Of a DNA stretch of 64,000 nucleotides, positions 32,996 through 45,809 are shown piece by piece. A model generated the notes under the pieces. The model was not told the DNA's origin, ran no database searches, and saw only the letters and a program-made list of their open reading frames with translations. Each line of letters begins with the position of its first letter. The stretch's first letter is position 1. The position numbers and the translations under genes were made by a program. The stretch comes from Lepiota brunneoincarnata (lineage: Eukaryota > Basidiomycota > Agaricomycetes > Agaricales > Agaricaceae): positions 744,001-808,000 of the forward strand of contig JAEBUN010000018.1 in the NCBI GenBank assembly GCA_023014365.1, written 5' to 3'.

Positions 32996-33045
32996 GTACC
33001 TGGAGAAACCCTGGGGGAGGAGGAACTATCCCATATCTTACAATT

Positions 33046-34590
33046 TCATTGTAACAGCCAAGAGATTGTACCAAACAGACTGGGATACTTTTTGCGCAGG
33101 TAGAAACCACCAACAAGAATGATCCCAGTAAGATAAAAAATTATTGCCACCAGTGATTTCCAAGTATTCGTTTCGGGGACCTCTGCTTCTACCTATACTA
33201 TACTTGATAACAAGCCAAGAAAGATGCACTGTATGGCTTACCTTGTCACTCCAAATTTTGATATCCACCTGTGATTGTGTTGGATCGCTGCTTGCAGAAG
33301 CAATCCTGATTTTGTCACCCAAAGTAAATGACTGTGGAGGTTCAATCGTAGAATGTCTAGAAAAGGTGTATATGCACATCCACAATCTGAACCAGGGTAG
33401 CAACTTTATGCATAGGTACATCAGCAAAAGTGTCATGCTAGTCAATCAGGGCCTTACTTGGACCATGGTGGAGCTCCTGTAATACTGTACCGCTTCGGTA
33501 ATCATATATTTGAACCAAGCCATCATTGCTACCAACCACTACTAGCTTGCCATCTTTTGCAGATGTCACGAGAAGGGGTACATTATACCGAATATGCTGC
33601 CAGAAGACCTTGATAGCTCTTGTAGGGGGGAGCATGTATGCATCGATCCCATTCAGGAGATTTGAAACTAGGAGAATACGTTCACTTGCAACGACAACAG
33701 CATGCCCACTAAATAGTTGGTAAGATCCTTGGAGTGTATGTGGTACCACAGGAGCCCTACATTCTTGTTGGTAGCATCCAGTATGAAACTGTCTTCCATG
33801 GGTGTAGTTGGTAAACAACACTGGAAGAGAATAGGGTGAGAGCTCAATCGACCCAAGACAAATGCAATGGTTACATTTCTTGTGTCTCCAGGTAGCTGGT
33901 GATAACTTTCCTCCCACTGTAGAATTCAATGGATCAGGGGGTTGATGACTGGGTGGCTGATGTTGCAAAAAGTGATAGATTGCCTACAACAAAATAATTA
34001 GAAGTGTGAAATGGAAGAGTTGGCTCAATCTACCATCCGACAACATATCCCATATCTTAACTTGTCCAGCACCAGTGCTTGCCAAATGCTGCTTTATAGC
34101 ATCGACTGTGAGTGCCTCAATAGCTCATTCATGAGCAGTAGTCTTGAAGATGAACCCAAAATCATCTTGTCCTTTGACCTGTTGGTATACATGAATGGAA
34201 CCATCTGCACATCCAAAGATGATGTACTGAGCTGTTCCATTACCTGTTAACTGGAGCCATGCTGCACAGCAGATAGCACCACTATCAGGTACACAAGTTG
34301 ACCATTCTAATGCACCCAATCCTACATTCCAGATGGCCAGCATCGCATCATTGCCTGGGATGATCAGAATGAGTATGGAGAGTGCCTGGTGTTTCTAACA
34401 CACCTGCACTTAAAAGCTTTGAACCATTGAGGTTGAACTTCAAAGCATTGACTGGTTTAGTGTGATGTAATAGCGTCCTTTGGTGTTGGAACTGGACACC
34501 TATCAGGTATGTAGAAAGAACATTATTTACAAGACTCATATAGGAGGTGTTGGACATCATGGTAGGAATGACTGCATGGGGTGGCAACAG
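33046..34590 (-). CDS. WD40-like beta-propeller protein with C-terminal membrane anchor, copy 1
   Basis: Several exons on the minus strand, borders not fully resolved. Blade-like pieces in order: PVNALKFNLNGSKLLSAG, HLASTGAGQVKIWDM, a blade ending FGCADGSIHVYQ, VVVGSNDGLVQIYDYRSG and a last one ending VDIKIW. A final hydrophobic segment (VAIIFYLTGIILVGGFYL) ends SWLLQ with a stop at 33046-33048. WD40 propellers are protein-binding platforms. The start is unresolved, at or above 34587. It lies directly downstream of the KDZ gene on the same strand, and a second copy is at 43810-45610. I recall that such WD40 proteins are abundant in agaricomycetes; a role in transposition is not shown. Confidence 0.6.
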
Positions 34591-34700
34591 ATGTCCATAT
34601 TATATACATATCTGGTTATTGTAGTGATAGCATAGTATAACAATTAGACATAGACATTGATTCAAGTATCATTATTGTTACACAGATCAAGGAGACCCAC

Positions 34701-37700
34701 TCATTGCACAGCCCTAGACCTGTCACGCATGTGACACCTGCTCAATTGTCGATGGCTTGAGTTGAGCACATCTCCTGGAAGATGGTCAGTGGTTGTCACA
34801 CGATCAGATAAGGGGATGCATACCTGAATAATTGGCTTCATGATCAGGCAGTCCTTCTCCCACAGGAAGGATATGGCTGCATAAATGGTGGTTGAGCTTG
34901 GTAGAATTTCCACCTCAGCATTTGTTATGCTCAACCAGGCACCAGCACCAAACTCTTCAAAGTTGTTGAGGAAATTGAGTGGTACCTGTTGTTGATATTG
35001 ATGAACTGCAAGGAAGAAGTCTGTGCTGATATCAGGGGCAAATATGGCCCTTATTATGGCTGGAACCAATTGTTTGTCACATGAACAGTAGAAAAATATA
35101 TAACTATTTCTCTTCATTCTGAAGGTAGTTGAGAATTCTTTACCATTGATGACACATCTCGGAAAGTGGTTGGCTTCTTTGCTCGAGATATCATAAGCCT
35201 GTAGTTGCCTCCAAATATCCATGTCAAGTACAAATTTCTTCCCCACTCCCTTTGGGTATGTACACTGGCTGAAGGTGGTGGTGTCATCCAAGAGTGTGCC
35301 AATTTTCTGCAAGGGGAAACAATGGCCAAGAATGTCTGTTACTTCATCGGAAAGTTTGAGGCATTTGAAACCAAAGTGGCTTAAGCTAGCTCATAACTCT
35401 GACTCCGTGCAGAAAGATTTGAGCAACGTGCTTTCTAGTTCTCCTGTAGCTAGATTAGTATGATTCACACACAAGGAGAGGTATCATACCAATCTTAAAG
35501 TTACTGTTCAGGCCCTGTAGGTGCCCAATGAGCCTTTCAAATGGGAACATCCACCGTCCATGCATGGGTCCAAATAAGCAGGGGTACTTGTTGATGTGTA
35601 GGGCATTATGATGAATGGGGTGAAGGTCAATGCCTGGTCGGATTTGGCGTATTGTCTGGATATAGTCACTCATAGTTGCCAGGTAGTGATTGGCACAAGT
35701 TTCAGTGATCGTGTGTGAGGTCACATACTGTATGGCTATGGAAAGAAGGAGCGTACTTCTTACAGTAAGCTGCTTGATTTTGGAGAAATCCTCTGGTTTA
35801 GCAGGGTATGCCCACATTCTCATCAGAGCAACAGGCAGATCAAACTCTATGCAGGCTTGCCACTTGTCAGCCTTGAGTTTACCGTGTCTGGTAGTACCAA
35901 AGTTGGAGGGGGGACATGTTTTCCAGGTAGGGCATAAGATGGACATAATACTCTGTTGGATTTGCAGGAGATCAGATGATGAGATGAAAGGACCAGAGGT
36001 GGTTAATTCTTCTGACTCTTTGTTCTCGTCAAGACTGAAAGTAGGCAGGTCATGGTCATCATTGTTCATGTGATCTTCTAGACCAGCGGGGGGTGAGACA
36101 GGTTGAGTTATACCCTACTGGATATCAATAAGGGGTGCAGGTGCACTGTGAGGGGACACTTACAAGGAGTGCAGAAACGAAGTGAAGCTTCTTGATTCGC
36201 CTAGAGTTTTGATGAATCTGAACTCCATGCTCCTGGCACAGTGTACAAAGTACAGGGATCAAGAGATGGTGGAGTGCTGCTGAAGTTGGATTGCATTGAA
36301 GAACCTGATGGCCATGCATGAGTTCCTTTTCTTGAGGTTTTCTATGTAGAAGATTGTCATTGTCGTCTGTCGGAAGAGGTTCCTCCCAATTGATTCCAAT
36401 GATGACACGGAAGTGATGTTTAACAAGCCCAAGGAAAAGGTTATGCATGCTGTCAATGACTACATACCTTGTAGGATCCCAATAGGGTAACCAGAGGAGT
36501 TCTGTCCATCATACACCATTCTGTTTGTACAGTTTGGCATGACGAGATTTGCTGGGTGCATTATGCCATGCAATTGCAGCATCCCAGAACTCAGTTAAGT
36601 TCACAGGTTGCCAAGCTTTTGTTGTCTGGTCAGTGTTATTTATGTCCTTCTTGAGGAGATGGCAAAGGCTGCAAAAACAAGTGGCAGAATGACTGGCACA
36701 TCCTGAAATTTTGCATGACCCTGGTAGATCATTGATGTTTGGTATGACAGCTTCCCATGAGTGGCATCCCTTTGGGTGCTCATATGTTTGACTGAACCAT
36801 GTGCCTTCAATGTAGCAGGTAATTAAGGTGTTAACTAATTCTCCCAGGTATGAATTGAGCCCATCATTGGAGGGTTGCCTGGGTCCAGGAACAATGCCAA
36901 CAAGATATATGTTCTCAGGCTTGTAGCAGAGTTCAGGGGGCAAACTGAGGCAGACCATGGCAAAGATCCCGCAAGAGACCGATTTCCCTGCAGCTTTATT
37001 ATGAAATGGATTGAAGGCATCATAACTTAGACTTCAGACAGTTCAAATCTTGCCTTCACAGTCAACAAAGATGTTGCCCTGGTGATCACAGAACTCTCGA
37101 ACTCCTTGGCTCTGCATGATGTCATGAACAGTCGTGCCTTGTGTTGGAGGGCGGTTTGTGGCCCGGTGATACACCAATTTCATGCCTATACATGAATTCC
37201 GTACTCCGGAACGATTCTCTACATAGAATCATTGGCTATATCATTAAAGAACTCTATAGAGGATTGGTACTATATCCCGTAGTAGCCAGTTTGACCGAAC
37301 TGAGGATATTCAAGCCTTGGAAGTGTTCAAACCAGCTCATTATCACTAAGCTTAGTGAAACAAGCTATCAGAACGCTCTCCAGAGGGATTCAGGACTCTA
37401 CATAGCCTATTGAGTATACCCCGGTCGCATCAAGGGACCTTACGAGCAGTTTTCTGATGAACCCGAATGCGTTTGAACATAAAAGAATGTACCTAGCAGC
37501 TGTCGCAGGTGTATTACATCTATAGCAAGTTCAATAATGATGACCAGACCACGGAACGGAACGTCCAACGTTCGGGAGGCAATACCCGATGCCCAAAACC
37601 CTAGAAATATCAAAGACTCCTAATTAACGAGTGCTTTGTGGGTCCCAGCACTTTGGCATACTGCTTAACTGAGATTAATTACAACAGATCAAGGGATTGT

Positions 37701-39463
37701 CCATCTGCTATACATTCCGATCATAATTGATCCGGAAACTTAACGCGCTCGTGTGGACGCAGAATAATGCAGACAAGCACGGAACACGTCTGGCTGGATT
37801 GCCATTTGTTAATCAGAGAAAAACCCATAACCCAGGGTGAGGTAGAAATGCTGCCGAACCTTCCAAAATGTTCTACAGTGCCTGTAACAATTAAGCTTAT
37901 TGTTTTCTATTTCATATTTACTATCTCTTGTATGTATCTAAACAATATAAATATGGTCGCACTTGTTCATGAAGAAGCAAGAGGTCTCACCCCTGCTTCC
38001 ACACGCAAGTCTGCGAGCCGTGATCAAGAACGGTTTCAGAGGGCTATTTAGTGTGCGTCGTTAAGTGTGATTTCTTCGGTCGTCGACCAACCCAGAGACA
38101 GAGACAGAGACCAGAGTTTAGAGTTTAGAGTTCCAGAGTGCTAGAGACAGAGACAGAGACAGAGACCAGAGACCCAGTGCTTTGAATTGGCAGGGATTGT
38201 CCTTTCATTGTTGCACCGTACGGCTAAGATAACTTCAATGGCTGTTCATTAACCTCTAAAAACACTACTCTCTTGAATTTCGCTGTCAGAACACACCCCC
38301 AGAACACCCTAAAAGACGAAACTGTTCATTATCTATCTCATTCCACTTGTATTAGCTTAAGCTTATCAAATTGCGGCTAAGCTTAGTGAAAACAAGCCCA
38401 CTATCTATATTAAAACCTACGAAAGTTTCTACACCTTTTCACCGGATAGTGGCCTCGATGCCAGGGCAAGTGTAGAATGAGGCAAGAAAAGTAGTGAAGC
38501 TCTGCATTGTGTAGGGATGGATTGGAACTCGGACACTGAAACCATCATGAACTCCAAGCTTGCAAAGCCTCGCTCCACAAGGCTGACGGCCAGGAAATTG
38601 AACAAAGGTACATTGAGATGGGTAGATCAGGTGATCACCCTGAGTGAGGGGGGGGTAGAGGGAGTGGCATGTAGGGCATGTAGCATAAGTGGTGACTGTT
38701 GGCTTGATAAGAAATTTGGCCTGAGTGACATGAACATCATTGGGGATTGTATCAAACAACTGTTTGTGTGTGTGGTCATGAAAAGCAGATTGCAAAGCCA
38801 ATTTTGTCATCTGAAGAGAAAAGTTGCTCACTGAGCAAGAGCACGAGGCAAGGAGGTGAAGGGCAACAGCTAGATATAGGATGATAATAATGCTGGGATT
38901 GGCCTGTCAAAGGGGGTGATTGAAATAACGGTCTGAAGTAGTGATTTTGATGAGTGCTCTATGTGGCGATTGAATAGGGAAAAAAACTCACCTGTGTTGT
39001 GCACATTAAGCTCTTGATTCGGAGTTGCCTTCCAGTCTTCTATCCTATGTTCAAGCATCGGTACAATCACTTGAATGACTTGTAAGGATCCATGTTTCAG
39101 ATGGATAATGCCTGTGCTCCCGTAATCAGATAACCTGTTGAGGCAAAGACATAGGCAGTTGAAAGTTTGGAGCTCTTCTTGAAAATATGCCAAAGCTTTG
39201 TTTCTTGTGGAAAATCTGGTTGACATCTGGTGCAATGGCACCGGTGTGTTGATTTTATTCCAGATGTTGAGCTCCTGATGAACATCCTGTGCTTTTGCGC
39301 TGGTCAATTTGAGAATAGCCAGAAGTTTGTTGAGAAGATCATCACAACTTGATTCTGGAGGGGATGGAGTGCTGAGAGTCAGGCGGGATAAGCCATCATG
39401 AATACTATCCGATGGGGGAGGGGTGTTGGGAGACACTTGTTTTTGTCCCATGCTAGTTTCCAA
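34701..39463 (-). pseudogene. KDZ-family transposase gene, broken by element X2
   Basis: Recognised as a Kyakuja-Dileera-Zisupton transposase by its landmarks in order. Cysteine module (YATCPTCHSLYPP...PCGARL), FLASFYTCPGIEATIR, then after the insertion RPPTQ and DIMQSQGVREFCDHQ. The core follows: YDAFNPFHNKAAGKSVSCG, LPPELCYKPENIYLVGIVPG, CFCSLCHL and DSMHNLFLGL-type region (MHNLFLGLVKHHFR). The C-terminal part has NFGTTRHGKLKADKW and FGPMHGRWMFPFERLIGHLQ. Several introns are likely. Damage: element X2 at 37167-38441, and TGA codons at 37043-37045 and 37034-37036 just before YDAFNPF, where the family has a continuous frame (an intron there is the alternative). KDZ transposons are typical of basidiomycetes and are known to travel with other genes, including TET/JBP dioxygenases; none is seen here. 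Confidence 0.8.
37167..38441 (-). mobile_element. Element X, copy 2, inside the KDZ gene
   Basis: 1275 bp, inverted relative to copy 1: starts TGATACACC and ends CCTTTTCA on the plus strand. It is flanked by perfect CCGG duplications (37163-37166 and 38442-38445). Removing it and one CCGG restores the KDZ frame after GIEATIR. Most of its length matches 24620-25904, including the CT/GA microsatellite (38097-38172), but with many substitutions, so the two copies are not of the same age. Confidence 0.8.
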
Positions 39464-39803
39464 GTGGGGTATTGGTTAATTTGGATGTGGATTCCGGGAT
39501 ACGACCAAGCATGCTGGAATATATGAATGTTAGGTCTTTATTCCGTAAGTAGAAGTAAAAAATACTTGGGGCACATTCAATAAAGACCTTGTATTTCACA
39601 ATAAACCCCCTTATTGAGAACAATATGGTACATCACAACCAAAGTGCTTGTATTTTCAGCTTATAAACCAGTATTAGCAGCGGGCATCACATCTCCATGA
39701 ATATGTCAGCACATGCCTTAAGGACTGTGTACACCCTAAATAGCAACTCTCCTAATCTTCATTCAACTCTTCGAACCTGCTGGAAGACAGGCCCCAAGGC
39801 CAT
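39464..39803. other. 5' flank of the KDZ gene
   Basis: About 340 nt with no gene seen. It lies between the KDZ start and the solo LTR and would hold the KDZ promoter. Confidence 0.3.
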
Positions 39804-40208
39804 TGTTATCAGAAACCACATCAGAAGGACGGTTACTTTTAGCTCACATTCCCATGTCACTATGAAACTATCAGTAGTGTACATCAGAAGGACTATTCTT
39901 AGTATACGCCTCATGTTTTCTTATCTCTGACTCACAGTTACCCCGGTCTGGACTATTATAGTAGGAGTACAGCCACACTTAGAAGTATATAAGGATACAG
40001 TACAATACCTTGTATCCTTATCTTAGTGTTATACAGTTCTTGCCTCCTATACCTCTTTGCCCTTAAAACCGGCTGGACTCTAGTGCTCCGTTGTCTCTAA
40101 GTCACGCCTAGTAGGACAAGACCAAGTCTGTATAGACATCTTGCCACGAACACTGTGCTACTCAAGAGCGAACCCCTAGCCCGGGTAACAGCCATAGCAC
40201 AGACTGCA
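39804..40208 (+). repeat. LTR of the element C family, without internal region
   Basis: 405 bp, TGTTATCAGAA to CAGACTGCA. It matches the complement of 51037-51438 along its length. TATATAAG at 39986-39993 runs into a 9-bp-arm hairpin, AAGGATACA (39991-39999) and TGTATCCTT (40011-40019). No gag or pol follows, so it is a solo LTR or fragment. Flanking 5-mers (GCCAT and TGAGT) do not match, so the target duplication is not confirmed. Confidence 0.7.
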
Positions 40209-40574
40209 TGAGTAATTGACGAAGTTATCCTGGAACCACGCGGAGAGCTGGGGCAACTTGCTCAAGGTGGTTACACATTATTTACAGTACTTGGATGGGA
40301 GCAGAGTACATACAAAGAAGTACAGGTGTGTTCCACACATAATTATTTTACACTGTTCTTGACAAGCAAATAGAAATTTGTTAGAGAAATTGTGGGGCAT
40401 CACCTAAACAACTGCAAGCCATTCACGGAGCAGGATCCCAAAAAGGTGGAAGAGGTCTGTCAAATGGTATGGACACAACCAATATCTGTACATATACGTC
40501 AATAATGCACATGAAGATCACTAAAAAGTTCCCGGTCCTAAACCACTATGAGAATAACTGGGCAACAAAGAAGT
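40209..40574. other. Spacer with no gene seen
   Basis: 366 nt, CpG-poor, no protein-like frame. Confidence 0.3.
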
Positions 40575-43313
40575 TCATACATAGTATACTATGTAATTGC
40601 AGATGGAACAGATAGAGGCCTTAAGGGCCCAAACAGATACATACCTTAATCGTCGATGATACCAATACAATTCCATCATGTGGTGTTTCACCAGGGGCAA
40701 AGTCAGGGCACCACATTGGTTTGTGAAACTTGAGGGAGTGGGGAATCGGGTTGGGATTCCATGCCAATCCACTGTGCCCATGACAACGCTTTTCACCAAG
40801 TCGCATCATAGTAGTTGGCAGGAAGATGTTTTGGAACACCTGTGGCCATATGATCGGGAGGATTGTTGATAGTTGTTGAGGCTAAGATGCATTCCAGGTG
40901 TCTGTTGCCCTGCCTGGAGATACTAGCACGGCCAGTGTTATTGACAGAAGCCAGGACAGCCATGATCTGAGCATTACACCAATTCGGTTCAACATGTCAC
41001 ACCCGCTTCAACTGTACTCCATAGGGCTCTGTTTCGGTCTCATCCCCACTCATGCCCTTATCTGTGAGATTCTGGACTAAATTACAAATGCTGGTCCAAA
41101 AAGTCGGATCATTGTGAAAACAATCTTCAATTATCCCAAGGCAATGCTTATAGAGCTGATGAATATGGGTCAATCTACAACATTTGAGCTGGAAGGAGCA
41201 TCCAGGATATGCACTCCACTTCTTCTTGAGTTCATATGGCCCTGCTGCATTTTCATTATCCTCCCAGCAGCCACACAAGCCTCCTTTTCAGTACAAGATT
41301 CCATTGCTTGGGGGGGAGGTGGCTGGGCATCCAGGTATGCTTTCTTTGTATGTTTGAGAATATGAACCATACGAATCCATATGCATTGAGGTGTAGTCAC
41401 CCTGGGTGGTAGCTCAAGTAAACCTAAGATTTGGGACCATGAACCCTCGAGACTTGATAGACACCTAGCTCCTTCGGTAGCAGTCAATTTCTTGAGCTGC
41501 TCAATGTCATTAATGAGGTGAGTGCGGTATTCATCCACAAGTAAGGTCAACATATCATTATTCCACCTCAATCAAGTCAATGGTAGATTCCAGTTGAAGT
41601 GAGGGGAATTAACTTCAGGCCCATTTTTGTTGGTTTTGTAATAGCAACTGATTTTCTGCTCATCTGGAGGGGTAGGTATATTAGCTGGCACTGAGTGCCA
41701 AAGGTTCTTGTTTTTGAAATATTCCCGCAGATGTTGCTGGTTATGTGAGCATACATCCTGACTTACGAGAACTAAACAAGTGTACCACAAGTACTATACT
41801 AGGGGTTTGTTTCCTGGGTGTGCATTTCTTCTCATCTTTCTGGCATTCAGCTTGAACTTCTTCCATAGACTCATCAGAGTCATAACTGTCAATGGCATTA
41901 TCTAGAGGTTGGGCTGCTTGCTGGTGGTTGCATGAGAGGGTGGTGCTGGGGCTTGAAGCTGGGGTTCCAGCTGCCTGCATGGGCAGCCTATTGAGACATT
42001 TGTCAATAGCCTCCATTAGTGCTGCCTGGAGTTGTGCCTAGACAGATCAGTTAGCATAATGGCAAGGGGAGGAGGAGGGGTTCCACACTGCATTCAGTGT
42101 TGCTTGTAACTTCAGCTTGTCTAGTCCTTGCTGAAACTAAAAGAACAAAGGGTTTGAATGAGCAGGTATTGGGAAAAAGAGATATACAAACCACTCTCTC
42201 AAGATCCTGTTGGTGCGAAGAAAGTTCTGATACTACAGGGTGCTGAAGCCAAGGTGAGCAAAGGTCCAACCCCAGGTAATAGGATACCACTCACCTGGGT
42301 TTCGACAGACGGTTGCACCTGGCCAGCCATGGGATCATCAATATCTTTGTTCAGGTCCGTCTAATGACCATTTAATATGTTTTTAACTTGGAATGCACAA
42401 GAACCTACATCACTCGGTACGGAACCAGCCCTTCTTCCTTCAGCAGTATTCAACTCACAGGACAGCTGGCTGTCATTGATATGGGTCATGCTAGCCTCAG
42501 CAAGTCTAACAGAGGTGTTTATGGATGGGATGGGGGGATCTAGTAAGGGAGTTGCACTCGGAGTAGCGCATCCAGTCAAAGGAGTTACATCTGTAATTGA
42601 GAATTCAGCTGGAGGAGCCATGGTTTGGATAGGGGATTGGATGGAGGGAGCAGCATTCCAGATAGGGGATCTGGCCGAAGGGCCAGCATTCAGGGTGGGG
42701 GATTTAATGGTGGGAGCGACATTTGGGGTGGGGAATTCAATGGTGGGAACAACATCCAAGAGAGGATGTTCAGTGGGAAGAGAGGCATTTGGGATCACAG
42801 ATCTGGCTGTGTTTGGGGTGGTAGGTTCAGCAGGGGGAGTTACATTTTGGAGGGGACTGGCTCTCGGGATAGGGGATCTGGCTAAAGGAGCTTCGTTGGG
42901 GGTGGGGTGTTCAGTGGAAGCCAGAGTTGGTTGTCCGACTGAAGGGGTTATATCCAGGTGGGAGGGCTCTTCTGGGGCGATTACATTAGGGCAGGAAGGC
43001 TCATCCACGTTCTGGTGGGAAAGTACACCCATCTAAGGAAAATGAGAGAAGAGTTATTTGTGGGAGGGGTGGGACATACTTCGACATCATGTCCTGTGGC
43101 ACCTGGCCAGAGATATGAATTGAGCGTGTGCCCAAAATGTACCAAGCTCTGTATATTGTGAGTTATGGTGATGATTGCAGAAATTCTGCGACCCACACTA
43201 TGAGCAGCAGAAGTAGCAGTAGGATTACTTTTGTGTTGCTGCCTGACAAAGTAATTAGGTGTCAAATTCTGCAATATGAGACATATATTCACCTTCTTGG
43301 AGAAAGGCTCCAA
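40575..43313 (-). CDS. Proline-repeat protein with a conserved agaricomycete C-terminal domain (exons unresolved)
   Basis: Minus-strand pieces join into one gene, possibly damaged. The N-terminal part (42361-43032) is a degenerate 11-residue repeat such as APSIQSPIQTM and GPSARSPIWNA. An acidic linker follows (DSDESMEEVQ). The C-terminal domain is of a family I recall from agaricomycetes: a block LSSLEGSWSQILGLLELPP, HILKHTKKAYLDAQPPPPQA, KEACVAAGRI, then DKGMSGDETETE, GNRHLECI and LPANYYDATW. Function is unknown. The frame changes at several places fit introns, but the TGA between the blocks near 41572 may be a true lesion. It lies between the KDZ gene and the second WD40 gene. Confidence 0.5.
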
Positions 43314-43809
43314 TCCCCATGTCTGCCTAATTCTTCATGGCTGCATCAACGAACCATGAGATGTGACGTTCCAAAAGTTCCAAGTGTACTTACCTCTTTG
43401 AAGATAAGCTTCAACGTCTACCCCTCAAACCAACATTGTGCTCTTTGACTTGCGGTGAGCAATGGGAATGGAGGGTGCATTGATGATGGGGTGGCAAGCA
43501 GGTTTTGCATTGATGTTGGTGTGTTTGAGGGGGATTCATGGTAATATGAAGGCAGGTTTCTGCAGTACATGACTTATAAAGGGGGGACAACTATTATGGG
43601 TGCAACAAAACATAACAGAAAACAAAAACATTTGCGAGGATACAAATACTTTTCATATATGTACAATCCAATTTGGTTGAGCATCATTCCTGATAGGTCA
43701 CGCCTAAGTTGACAGGAGGTGCTGGCATGAACAAAAGATACAAAAAATAATGTCACAATAGCTATAGCAACAGGATATGCACAAAAAGATACAAAAGATC
43801 AAACCAATA

Positions 43810-45610
43810 TAAAAGTTGAAAGTGAAGGTGGTGGAGCGAGCACAACAAACTTCCAAACACCCCAATTTTACTCCAGATGACCTACAATGCCTTCAGCAGG
43901 TGTCAAGGTATATTGCATTGGCTCAAACTCATGCCTACGTCTCATATGATTATAGATTCAGCTTAAACACAATCTGAAGGCCCACCACCTTCCCATCAAT
44001 GTGCTGAAGTTTAGCCCTGACAGATCCAGATTGTTAAGTGGAGGTGGGTAATGCAAGCCAACTGCTGATTTATGATTAACCATGATCTATAGCAGATGAT
44101 GGAACACTTACAGTTTGGAACATCAAGCAAGGGTATGCATGTCGGACATTCAAAGTTCTCTTCAATGGCCCTGTCTCTGCTGCGACATGGTTATGTTCAG
44201 ATGGGGAGGATAGACCTGCATGTTTTGCTTTTGGTTGCACAGATGGAAAGGTTTTCCTTTGCTGAAAAGCCCCCTCTGATTCATCAGTATGCTCAAACAC
44301 CTCTGGAATACGATATGAGAAGTTAATTTTTTGCAGATGTATCAAATCAGTTTTCATGTACAGGTGCACAATGAGAGAGTAGAAGAACTGGCCTTTGACA
44401 TGGTTCATCGTCAGCTTGCGTCTGCTTCCCCTGATGGCATGAAGGTTTATGATATCAACAATCAAGGCAGGTCACGACACCACAGGTTCAGAGCGTTATT
44501 CTTACTTCGACCAGATCAACTAGTTGAAATCGCATCTGAACCGGCAAACAGCAACATACCAAGAGGACTCGCATTTATTAATTCAGGATCAGAACTTGCT
44601 ATCTCTTATCTAGAATCACATGAAGTGTAAGCCTCAAACATGGAAAACGACTTGCCAAGTACTTACATGCAAGACAGCCGATTTTTCCATGTGAATCCTT
44701 GGGAAGGGACAGCACCAATCACGCTGCTTACTCAAATGTAAGCAGGGAAAGATAGTATGATTTATCTCATTCCCTGAAGTTTCAATATCCAGCAGCCACT
44801 CTGTGATTTCCTCCAATGGAAACCAACTAGCAGTTTCAAATCTGGAAACTGGAGTGGATATTTATTCATTCCCAAATTGCCAACCTATAAGATCATTCAC
44901 TTATCCGATTGCCCAGAATGTACCAGTTCTGGTATCCTTTGCACTGGATGACCAGTTTATCATCGCTGGCAGCGATAATGGCAGGCTGCAGGTTTTCAGG
45001 ACAAGAGAAGAGAGCGAGGTAAAGGAACTGCTGCATGGTGGTGGTGAGTCAAAATGTTCAGATAGAAATGGAGGTACTTAACTAGAAAATAGACAGCCAT
45101 ATAGTTCAAATTATCGCAGTGCGTTTTGCCCACAAATTTTGAAGGTTTTATCTAACCACCTCGGGAGGTCCAACAAGTTGGAGATACATGTCTTGTTGTG
45201 ACAGGTGGGCAAGATGGTTGTGAGCACTCTGTGAAAATTTGGACTCTGCGTTCTGAGGTAAAGATAGCTGCTCCAGAAAGGTATGAATGGCTAACCTCCC
45301 TGCACAAAAGACAACTGTCCATCCTCCTGACACATCAAGGAATTTGATAGTGGCCCCAAGTATGGTGTTTGGGCATCTCCTGTGGACCATGTTAGTGGTC
45401 CTGGTTGTACAACTTGTGTTGAGTATGTTGCCATGCAACTTATTACAGGAGTACGTACTGGATCTTTGGAAGTTCTGTGTCAACCCTCAGAGAGAAAATG
45501 AGGACTTGATAGACACAGGAAACTTGATAGATGCAGGAGACATTGTACCGGTGACAGCTATAAGGGTAAAAGATTTCTGGGATTCCCTGAGGAACATTTA
45601 GTATGTTGGC
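43810..45610 (+). CDS. WD40-like beta-propeller protein, copy 2 (exons unresolved, perhaps damaged)
   Basis: Same family as 33046-34590. In order: TPDDLQCLQQVSRYIA near 43870, a blade with LPINVLKFSPDRSRLLSGG near 44000, DDGTLTVWNIKQGYACRTF, FGCTDGKVFLC, LAVSNLETGVDIYSFPN, FIIAGSDNGRLQVF, then SVKIWTLRS near 45230 and a hydrophobic anchor (VFGHLLWTMLVVLVVQLVL). Several frame changes are needed. Some coincide with GT/AG sites, but the TGA after FLC near 44261 has no obvious intron. It points away from the proline-repeat gene, so the two are divergent. Confidence 0.5.
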
Positions 45611-45809
45611 ACCAAGTAGAATAAGTAATAATACACCTTGGACATTCCACACGCTTGCAGGCTATAGAGTCGCTATCGAGACTGGACAGTATTTCAGTAG
45701 CTTATTAGGTACCAAAAAAAAAGGTTGGGCTGCTTATCACACTCCCTGGACCCCTCAACTTTCCTCCACCCCCACACCAACAAAAGAATGCCACACTGGA
45801 GCGATGCAA

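Noticed and set aside
42377..43036. 219-codon plus-strand ORF, glycine/valine-rich
   Set aside because: Antisense of the 33-bp proline repeats. The repeat unit is a multiple of three, so several frames stay open; no family resemblance.
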